Assembly (NCBI RefSeq): GCF_003590095.1
Contig: NC_039483.1
Span: 4,154,001-4,218,000 of the forward strand
Source of the DNA: Trichoplusia ni
Lineage: Eukaryota > Arthropoda > Insecta > Lepidoptera > Noctuidae
Length of the DNA stretch: 64,000 bases
Direction of reading: 5' to 3'
Made by a program: the position numbers and the translations under genes
Shown: in pieces, positions 1 through 9,287 of the stretch
Position numbering within the stretch: the stretch's first letter is position 1
Layout of the letters: every line of letters begins with the position of its first letter
Notes under the pieces: generated by a model
The model's database searches: none
Told to the model about the DNA's origin: nothing
The model's input: the letters and a program-made list of their open reading frames with translations, nothing else

Positions 1-96
1 AGCTGTATTTAACTGTTAAATTACGCATTTCCTATAAAATACCCTTTTTAAAGCAGAAAGTATGTCTCCATCTTAACAGTCCCATTTCTTTTACAG

Positions 97-268
97 ACGC
101 AGTCGTCGTTAGCGCCGACAAAGAACACAGATGCACGTATCATATTTATGATATTAGTGGAGCATTCGTGACCAGCCATGGAGATGTCGCACACGGGAGG
201 GGCGGAGGCCGAGAGCCTGCTGCGGCCTGAGAGGAACGCTGTCGTCATGCCCGGACAGAGACAAGGAC
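97..268 (+). CDS. First coding exon of an unrecognised gene (left copy)
   Basis: An acceptor (pyrimidine tract then ACAG, ending at 96) and a consensus donor GTAAGT at 269 bound a 172-nt exon. Coding most likely starts at ATG 178: an in-frame TGA lies at 169-171, and the start context GCCATGG is strong. It encodes 30 residues beginning MEMSHTGGAEAESLLRPERN, plus one base of the next codon (phase 1). I do not recognise the protein. Bases 97-177 would be 5' untranslated. No following exon is visible before the gap, so the next intron is at least 8 kb including piggyBac. The same exon is at 56160-56331 without any change, which supports it being functional sequence. Confidence 0.6.
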
Positions 269-1401
269 GTAAGTGATGCTTATACTTGCTATAAACATAT
301 TATGAAGTAGAGAGGATGTCGCGATTGTTATTATAGAAATAGGTAACTCTCGCGAGGTAGTTAGATGACTTGGAGTGGATGTTGACGGAGGAAAAATTCC
401 GTAACAAAACTTGTGGGGTATTGTCAAAGTTCTTATACATACATTTCGAAATTTTGAAATTGGTCACCATTCAACAATTAACGACATTCGCTATCAATTG
501 CAGGCGCTTCATTTAACCAAAATCTCGCCTTACTAGGGGTGTTGTAGCGCAGCTAAATTAAGCTGACATTATCTGTAAAATAAATATTTTCAGTATTGCT
601 ATAAGGCCATTTTATATTTTCGATACTGGCAACTGTCAAGATGATAAGTCATTGAACCTAATAGGTGAAATGTCATAAACATCTAAAAACGTAAACAGTT
701 ATTAGAATTAAGTCTACTTACCCCTCATTGTATGATAAAATAACCTTGAGCTAATCTATAAATAAACATGTTGCTTAACTTGTTATTGATAAAAGTCACG
801 TCTAGTTATGGAAATTATTCAGATATGTAGGTAAACTGTAATAAATATATGCAAGTGATTTTAGTATTACGTTACCGTAATACTAAAATCACTTGCGCCT
901 TTTTTTGGCTAAAAAATATTACAAATATCTACAATCATAAAAAAACCTATTTGCACTTTCGATTCGAATACACGAAAGATGCTTAGTGAGACTTCATCAA
1001 TTGAATTCGTTAAGATTCCGCAGTTAAATGATTAAATTGGTTCTTGAAACGCATCACCTACTAAGCATTTCTGTTGGAAAAGCAGCATAAAGGCCAAATA
1101 CCAGTCGAAAATATACTTTTCAAAAATCCATACAAAGATAACTAATCTTTGACTAAAATTGCTAATAGGCTAGCGCGTTCTTTTCAAGTGTGCGCTGGTC
1201 CTAAGGTTACAGTTAACTCATTCTGCGTAAAGAGGTAGATTGCTTCCTTTAGGATGATTCTGATTAACGTTACGTTTGTGCGGTCATGTACTACCATTCA
1301 AAAGTACTCTTGTGTAGGAAGCAAGAACATAAGTATGATCAAATAGATTTTACAAAGGGTTAACAAAAATGCGGGTATTATATACGCTGTATTTCTTGTT
1401 C
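269..1401 (+). other. Intron sequence between exon and piggyBac (left copy)
   Basis: AT-rich non-coding DNA that aligns with 56332-57402. I see no gene in it. Its one notable structure is the hairpin at 851-896, most of whose left arm is missing from the right copy. Confidence 0.6.
851..896. repeat. Perfect 21-bp hairpin present only in the left copy
   Basis: Bases 851-871 are the exact reverse complement of 876-896, with a 4-nt loop (872-875). The right copy (near 56866-56896) has the right arm but lacks about 29 bp containing the left arm. The inverted arm therefore looks like a templated insertion in one copy or a deletion in the other. Confidence 0.85.
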
Positions 1402-1405
1402 TTAA
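1402..1405. repeat. TTAA target-site duplication, left side of piggyBac
   Basis: TTAA directly abuts the element's CCC terminus at 1406. It matches the TTAA at 3876-3879 and the single TTAA at 57403-57406 in the uninserted copy. Confidence 0.95.
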
Positions 1406-1468
1406 CCCTAGAAAGATAATCATATTGTGACGTACGTTAAAGATAATCATGCGTAAAATTGACGCATG
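1406..1468 (-). repeat. piggyBac 3' terminal and internal inverted repeats
   Basis: 13-bp terminal repeat 1406-1418, 31-bp spacer 1419-1449, and 19-bp internal repeat 1450-1468. The 31-bp spacer marks this as the 3' end of the element. Confidence 0.95.
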
Positions 1469-1764
1469 TGTTTTATCGGTCTGTATATCGAGGTTTATTT
1501 ATTAATTTGAATAGATATTAAGTTTTATTATATTTACACTTACATACTAATAATAAATTCAACAAACTATTTATTTATGTTTATTTATTTATTAAAAAAA
1601 AACAAAAACTCAAAATTTCTTCTATAAAGTAACAAAACTTTTAAACATTCTCTCTTTTACAAAAATAAACTTATTTTGTACTTTAAAAACAGTCATGTTG
1701 TATTATAAAATAAGTAATTAGCTTAACTTATACATAATAGAAACAAATTATACTTATTAGTCAG

Positions 1765-3547
1765 TCAGAAACAACTTTGGCACATATCAATATTATGCTC
1801 TCGACAAATAACTTTTTTGCATTTTTTGCACGATGCATTTGCCTTTCGCCTTATTTTAGAGGGGCAGTAAGTACAGTAAGTACGTTTTTTCGTTACTGGC
1901 TCTTCAGTACTGTCATCTGATGTACCAGGCACTTCATTTGGCAAAATATTAGAGATATTATCGCGCAAATATCTCTTCAAAGTAGGAGCTTCTAAACGCT
2001 TACGCATAAACGATGACGTCAGGCTCATGTAAAGGTTTCTCATAAATTTTTGCGACTTTGAACCTTTTCTCCCTTGCTACTGACATTATGGCTGTATATA
2101 ATAAAAGAATTTATGCAGGCAATGTTTATCATTCCGTACAATAATGCCATAGGCCACCTATTCGTCTTCCTACTGCAGGTCATCACAGAACACATTTGGT
2201 CTAGCGTGTCCACTCCGCCTTTAGTTTGATTATAATACATAACCATTTGCGGTTTACCGGTACTTTCGTTGATAGAAGCATCCTCATCACAAGATGATAA
2301 TAAGTATACCATCTTAGCTGGCTTCGGTTTATATGAGACGAGAGTAAGGGGTCCGTCAAAACAAAACATCGATGTTCCCACTGGCCTGGAGCGACTGTTT
2401 TTCAGTACTTCCGGTATCTCGCGTTTGTTTGATCGCACGGTTCCCACAATGGTTAACTTATACGGTTCTTGTAGTAAGTTTTTTGCCAAAGGGATTGAGG
2501 TGAACCAATTGTCACACGTAATATTACGACAACTACCGTGCACAGGCTTTGATAACTCCTTCACGTAGTATTCACCGAGTGGTACTCCGTTGGTCTGTGT
2601 TCCTCTTCCCAAATAAGGCATTCCATTTATCATATACTTTGTACCACTGTCACACATCATGAGGATTTTTATTCCATACTTACTTGGCTTGTTTGGGATA
2701 TACATCCTAAACGGACACCGTCCTCTAAAACCAAGTAACTGTTCATCTATGGTCAAATGAGCCCCTGGAGTGTAATTTTGTATGCACTGATGGATAAAGA
2801 GATCCCATATTTTTCTAACAGGAGTAAATACATCGTTTTCTCGAAGTGTGGGCCGTATACTTTTGTCATCCATTCTAAGACATCGTATCAAAAATCAAAA
2901 CGATCACGACTCATTACAGAGACGTACACCATTGACAAAGATCGATCAAAGAGGTCATCTGTGGACATGTGGTTATCTTTTCTCACTGCTGTCATTACCA
3001 GAATACCAAAGAAAGCATAGATTTCATCTTCATTCGTGTCACGAAATGTAGCACCTGTCATAGATTCCCGACGTTTCAATGATATCTCAGCATTTGTCCA
3101 TTTTACAATTTCCGAAATTATCTCATCAGTAAAAAATAGTTTGAAGCATAAAAGTGGGTCATATATATTGCGGCACATACGCGTCGGACCTCTTTGAGAT
3201 CTGACAATGTTCAGTGCAGAGACTCGGCTACGCCTCGTGGACTTTGAAGTTGACCAACAATGTTTATTCTTACCTCTAATAGTCCTCTGTGGCAAGGTCA
3301 AGATTTTGTTAGAAGCCAATGAAGAACCTGGTTGTTCAATAACATTTTGTTCGTCTAATATTTCACTACCGCTTGACGTTGGCTGCACTTCATGTACCTC
3401 ATCTATAAACGCTTCTTCTGTATCGCTCTGGACGTCATCTTCACTTACGTGATCTGATATTTCACTGTCAGAATCCTCACCAACAAGCTCGTCATCGCTT
3501 TGCAGAAGAGCAGAGAGGATATGCTCATCGTCTAAAGAACTACCCAT
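1765..3547 (-). pseudogene. piggyBac transposase with two single-base frameshifts
   Basis: This is a DDD-family cut-and-paste transposase that acts on TTAA sites in the nucleus. The reading frame is in three pieces on the minus strand: 3547-2888 (N-terminal 219 residues, acidic), 2891-2040 (catalytic core), and 2043-1765 (C-terminal cysteine-rich domain with several CxxC pairs). The core keeps the three catalytic aspartates, in the contexts LTIDEQ, CDNWF and GVDTLD. Each break is one base missing from a homopolymer that is now five bases long: A's on the plus strand at 2890-2894 and T's at 2047-2051. The codons on either side continue the family sequence in the shifted frame. No other lesion is visible. 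The losses could be real inactivating mutations or homopolymer errors in the assembly, so activity cannot be judged from this sequence. Confidence 0.93.
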
Positions 3548-3840
3548 TTTATTATATATTAGTCACGATATCTATAACAAGAAAATATATATATAATAAG
3601 TTATCACGTAAGTAGAACATGAAATAACAATATAATTATCGTATGAGTTAAATCTTAAAAGTCACGTAAAAGATAATCATGCGTCATTTTGACTCACGCG
3701 GTCGTTATAGTTCAAAATCAGTGACACTTACCGCATTGACAAGCACGCCTCACGGGAGCTCCAAGCGGCGACTGAGATGTCCTAAACGCACAGCGACGGA
3801 TTCGCGCTATTTAGAAAGAGAGAGCAATATTTCAAGAATG

Positions 3841-3875
3841 CATGCGTCAATTTTACGCAGACTATCTTTCTAGGG
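3841..3875 (-). repeat. piggyBac 5' internal and terminal inverted repeats
   Basis: 19-bp internal repeat 3841-3859, 3-bp spacer 3860-3862, and 13-bp terminal repeat 3863-3875. The short spacer marks the 5' (transposase-promoter) end. Confidence 0.95.
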
Positions 3876-3879
3876 TTAA
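3876..3879. repeat. TTAA target-site duplication, right side of piggyBac
   Basis: TTAA directly follows the element's GGG terminus at 3875 and matches 1402-1405. Confidence 0.95.
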
Positions 3880-6800
3880 GATACAAACTGCAAAAGCGCA
3901 ACCTGTAGGTGTTCTGCAAAAAAAGCTCAACAAAGGCGAACAAGCGAAAAATTTAAAGACTGCATCGCTCAATAGAGTCAAAGACTCTACATTCTTATTT
4001 TCACGAATATGCCTTATAAATAAAATTCCTACCATAGAGTTAAAAATGAAGACTGAAGAATTAAAATACTCTACCAATTTTAATATTTGGTCTGTAAGCA
4101 TATTAACGTACCGATATGGTATAATTCCAAACAGATAAGGCATCTTCCGTTCATACCGAGAACTATTGGCGAACATACAATAAATATTAAACAGAAAACT
4201 ATGACTCATTTTTTACAACTTGATACCAAAACGCCGACAACGTCATTCGCAGTTCCTTTGCCAAAAACGTATGAAACAATGTACAATCACCAACAGAAGT
4301 TCTTAAACCCAATTCGATGTACTTTGCCAGTGTGTATTAGATGTTTTGTATGTTTTGACTGAACTTGGTGTCAATACTGTTTTTAACCAACATGAAAAAG
4401 GAGGAGGTTCTCCGGTCCGGATGAGCTGATTTTGACGATTATTTTTTAATTTATCGTGAAATAGTTGTCCCATCAAATACACCAAATATTCTCAGTAGTT
4501 TTTGTTAGAAGTAGGTTGCACGTCACAAGAGTAATTCAGTAAGTTGGATCACGTACAATCATGAAAATCTCATTGAAGTAACTGACTTCTATTGCTGACA
4601 GTACCCATAAAATTTTACGGAGATGAAATCATGAACGAATTCTGATCACGCTATTTAAGGTTATCCGAGATGATGTAGGTGCAGTCATCGATTGACCTTG
4701 ACGAGATTATAAAGCGGCTTTTGTTTGGGTGCTAAATTAGCGAAGATTTTGACGCAATGATAGAAAAACTGGTCATGCAAATGAAAGATGAGCTATATGT
4801 ACATACCTACGACATGTTATCAAAGGTTCAGTGAACAATTTTAAAGTAGGTTGGCCGTAAAAAGCATGATTATATGTACTGGTGTATATGTATTTACATA
4901 CGAGTATTTATCAGTCCACATTGTCTAAGCCAAGATCTCTTAGACTATTTCCACTAAACACGCTATCGATATTCATGTATAGTTTGTGAATGTAAAACTA
5001 ATTTCTCTTTCTGAAACAAATGAGAGTTATTGTCTTTTTAATTTATGTTCGTAATTAAAGAGTTTGTATTTTATTCAGTAAATTCTCTATATAAGCGCGG
5101 TTATATCTCCAGAACCTACTGTAGGTTATGGTAAACTGTATACAATGCATGGTAAACGAGTATTTTAAGTTTGACATTAATTAAATTATGCTATGGTTAT
5201 AATAAGTAAGAAAAGAATTGTTCCAGTCATTATAGAGTTATTTAAAGTCAACAAGGACGTAGGATTACCTACATGCACAAAGAAAGTTGCCACTTATTTA
5301 ATTACCTGTAGTAAAAAATAAAATGAACCTGTGATTACACTTACACACTCTTCGTACTTCTAACTCTTCCACAAGTAACCCAGCACAGCAAAAGTAACAG
5401 GAGAATTTGAGAATCTAAAGTAAACCAAAGGACCCTTTGGCCGAGTAACTGAATTGGCTACAAGTCACGCGTTGTCTTAATCCGGCACTGCATAGAGCAA
5501 GTCATACCTCATTTACGCGTATTACTTACATACACTACTCTATTGTTACATTACTCTATTGTTCATCTACGCGTAACAACAAATACCTGACAACAATCTT
5601 AATTACTGCATAAAATATTAACTTAAAATAACAAACACAATAAAAACGAGAACAAACAACATAATCCATTAAAATTGTCACTACAAAACCGAGAGCAAAT
5701 TTGTTTTCTTTATGACCGTCTTTATTACTTACATAAACTTAGTTTTACGACTTAAACTATTGCCTTTAGATAGTCATACGTAAATACGCATATAACTAGA
5801 AATACAGCACGTGTGGTCGTCTGAACAATGGACCATCGTGCTTAATACAGACAGCAGGAAATTATAATATAATGCATGGGTAATATGCAATTCGCATCGG
5901 GTCTTATAAGCGCCGTGTATTGTTAGCGTCGTCAAAATATTATTATAATTTTACGTCATCTAGAAATCTAGACTATTATACATTTAATAAAATGGTGGCG
6001 AGTTTTTAATTTGTTTTTTTTTGTCTTCTTTAAAAATTTAAATCGAATGTGTGTTAAAAAGAAAATTTCGTGTTTGACCAGTGTTATTAATTTGTATTTT
6101 AAATGCATTTATAATCTTTGTATTTTAAAAGATACCGCATTGATATAAATATTGAATGAATAGAGGTCGTCAATGAAACTGTTGATACTTTTGTACGCCC
6201 ACGGTTTTATGTGACCGGTATTTTAAATGGACGTGAATCACAGCATTACATGTATTGAGCGTGCATTTTACATTTAATTAACATATTTATTGGATATTTC
6301 GTCTTTCTTTGTTCAACCGTCCACACATGCATTATCGGTTTATTATTTTTAGGAATGTTAAATGTTAAATTGAATTTTAATACCTTGGGAAGAATATTTC
6401 TGAATGATGAAGCCGCTACGCAAACAAAACCGAGGTTAAACAACGGTTTGTCCAGTCATAAAAGTGATGGATGACCAATTTGTTTCTTTTTTCAGCATAT
6501 CTGTACAAAACCCTTAGTATCCCAAGCCCGACTCGCATTCAATCGGCTTTTATATTGTACGCAATCCTTTTCTCACATTTCATCCTTGAATTTTCAATAA
6601 AACTATTCCTTCATTTGTCGTGACTCGTGAGATGACACAAAGTTAACACCTCCTCGCGAATAACGTAAGTCCGAAGTTAGCTCAGTAAGACCACAATTTT
6701 TAACAGTATGTAAAGAGTTTTAAGTAATAGAAGTTTTTTGAGAATTTGAGTTGCAAAACCATCTCTACTCTAGTGTATTTGTGACGTATCAAGCTAAATC

Positions 6801-8287
6801 TCTAAGCATCCTTAATAACGTATGTATAATCGTGATATTTTAATTTCTATAATATATATTGACAATTCTCAAGTAATGTAAAGAAACTTTTAATGAAAAA
6901 CTTCAAACATTCTAAGCAGGATAAAAGTCAGCTTTAAAAGTTCAGAACAAATGGAAGCGCGAAATTATAAAGTTCAACTGAAAATTAATTCGAGTGAGTG
7001 ACATCGTAATTAAAACGCACGATTTTTATTATTTTATATAGAGTGGAGGATAACGAGACTTAAGCATTGTTGTAGAATATACCAATATTATGTCTCTTAC
7101 ATACAGCATGTTTAAAAAACGCCGGTCATGTGTTTAAATATCAATCCCTAGGTATGGATGAAGGTGAAAGCAATAGTTTATGATTGCACCAGCCTATAGA
7201 TGCCCCACTCCTGGCACAAGCCTCCCTCCGCATAGGGAAGGTGAGCTTTGATCAACATGCCTACTGCAGTATCCAATACAGTTTTCCACACTATGATTTC
7301 CTTCACCGTTTATCAGTGGAGTCAGAATAGACGTATAGGAATCTCATCTGCATATCGTGCATTTTTCACACAAAGTACTGAAACGACGCTATTCTGAACT
7401 GAATAAAATGGGATTCCTCGACAACTTTTTATCAGATGATGAAAATTTTGTTGTGACAGCTCATTTGCTTAGAATTCTTGGCTATCTAGAAATTAGTTCG
7501 TTTACTTGTATCATGTGAAATTTTAAATCTGCCCTGGAATGTTTTAAATACGTTGTACATCGGTCTATTGGTACGGCTCCTAAACAATAGCTGACCTTCT
7601 CCCGTCGATGTGCTATGTGGGTGGAATGGTGGATACCACTTGTGTGAAGTAGCTTTTATGTGACATATATATACGTGGAACATTTATATGTATATACCTT
7701 CCTTTGTACAAGAATGTGAAGAGCGCGCTTTGAGATAATAACATCTTAACTCATTGTAACTCGAATACTTGTTGTAGTATGTCTACAGAGAATATTTGGT
7801 TGGAGTCGAACGTCAAAAATACGGCTTGAGAGCCTGTACCATTTTATATTCTAGTAACTCTATTGATAAGTTAAAACCTGGGTTCCGTCTTTATCAACGT
7901 TTTAGAAATCAGAGTTTAAAGTTACTAAATACTTCTCAGGTGTATCTTTTTAGTTTTAGTAAGTATTAAGTTAAAGGAAAATATTTCATGGACTTTTTTG
8001 TGAAAGATTTCGGGTGTGTGCTGTAAGACGAAATAATAGAGAGTAGGGCTATGTTTTAAATTAAAACTCCACGAAAAATACCGAGTGTACGTTAACGTAT
8101 TCATAGCAATACTTGTGTATCGAAAGCTATCAATTTAAGAGCATAACTAGACAAAATAGTGACCTCTTCAATTAAGAACACGCGGAATTGTTTGTTGCTT
8201 GTACCGTATTAGAATTACATTATATTAATATTGCTACTTGCTTGCTTCATTGAGGAAAATTCTTGCGGAAATGGTGTTGCGAAAGGC
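3880..8287 (+). other. Non-coding intron-like DNA, left copy
   Basis: This aligns with 57407-61790. I find no exon with splice signals or any recognisable protein. The short open frames that recur in both copies vary in length and lack family features. Small indels separate the copies, for example about 15 extra bases near 6860-6880 in this copy. Confidence 0.6.
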
Positions 8288-9287
8288 NNNNNNNNNNNNN
8301 NNNNNNNNNNNNNNNNNNNNNNNNNNNNNNNNNNNNNNNNNNNNNNNNNNNNNNNNNNNNNNNNNNNNNNNNNNNNNNNNNNNNNNNNNNNNNNNNNNNN
8401 NNNNNNNNNNNNNNNNNNNNNNNNNNNNNNNNNNNNNNNNNNNNNNNNNNNNNNNNNNNNNNNNNNNNNNNNNNNNNNNNNNNNNNNNNNNNNNNNNNNN
8501 NNNNNNNNNNNNNNNNNNNNNNNNNNNNNNNNNNNNNNNNNNNNNNNNNNNNNNNNNNNNNNNNNNNNNNNNNNNNNNNNNNNNNNNNNNNNNNNNNNNN
8601 NNNNNNNNNNNNNNNNNNNNNNNNNNNNNNNNNNNNNNNNNNNNNNNNNNNNNNNNNNNNNNNNNNNNNNNNNNNNNNNNNNNNNNNNNNNNNNNNNNNN
8701 NNNNNNNNNNNNNNNNNNNNNNNNNNNNNNNNNNNNNNNNNNNNNNNNNNNNNNNNNNNNNNNNNNNNNNNNNNNNNNNNNNNNNNNNNNNNNNNNNNNN
8801 NNNNNNNNNNNNNNNNNNNNNNNNNNNNNNNNNNNNNNNNNNNNNNNNNNNNNNNNNNNNNNNNNNNNNNNNNNNNNNNNNNNNNNNNNNNNNNNNNNNN
8901 NNNNNNNNNNNNNNNNNNNNNNNNNNNNNNNNNNNNNNNNNNNNNNNNNNNNNNNNNNNNNNNNNNNNNNNNNNNNNNNNNNNNNNNNNNNNNNNNNNNN
9001 NNNNNNNNNNNNNNNNNNNNNNNNNNNNNNNNNNNNNNNNNNNNNNNNNNNNNNNNNNNNNNNNNNNNNNNNNNNNNNNNNNNNNNNNNNNNNNNNNNNN
9101 NNNNNNNNNNNNNNNNNNNNNNNNNNNNNNNNNNNNNNNNNNNNNNNNNNNNNNNNNNNNNNNNNNNNNNNNNNNNNNNNNNNNNNNNNNNNNNNNNNNN
9201 NNNNNNNNNNNNNNNNNNNNNNNNNNNNNNNNNNNNNNNNNNNNNNNNNNNNNNNNNNNNNNNNNNNNNNNNNNNNNNNNNNNNNNN
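8288..9287. other. Assembly gap of exactly 1000 N
   Basis: The round number indicates a placeholder of unknown true size. Sequence to its left matches 61781-61790. Sequence to its right begins inside an exon of a minus-strand zinc-finger gene. Confidence 0.99.

Larger units (their letters stand above)
1406..3875 (-). mobile_element. piggyBac DNA transposon, nearly full-length
   Basis: The 2470-bp element lies between TTAA duplications and reads on the minus strand. Both ends have the canonical layout: 13-bp terminal repeats starting CCCTAGAAAGATA, an internal 19-bp repeat TGCGTAAAATTGACGCATG, and spacers of 31 bp at the 1406 end and 3 bp at the 3875 end. As I recall, the reference cabbage-looper element is 2472 bp. 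The 2-bp shortfall equals the two single-base losses seen in the transposase frame. The right copy of the surrounding segment lacks the insertion. Near-identity to the reference and an empty site both point to recent insertion or transfer. Confidence 0.97.
1..8287 (+). repeat. Left copy of a duplicated segment, with piggyBac insertion
   Basis: From base 2 onward this stretch matches 56065-61790 in the same orientation, with scattered substitutions and short indels. The one large difference is the piggyBac element at 1406-3875. The match continues right up to the first N at 8288, where the right copy has base 61790. Base 1 differs from 56064 by one substitution, so the match probably continues left of the window. 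The copy abuts a 1000-N gap, so an unmerged alternative haplotype placed as a separate contig is as likely as a true segmental duplication. The exon at 97-268 is identical in both copies, while non-coding sequence differs. Confidence 0.9.

Noticed and set aside
4087..4362. 91-residue plus-strand frame also found at 57614-57889
   Set aside because: It is shared only because the segment is duplicated. It overlaps another frame and has no recognisable domain or start context.
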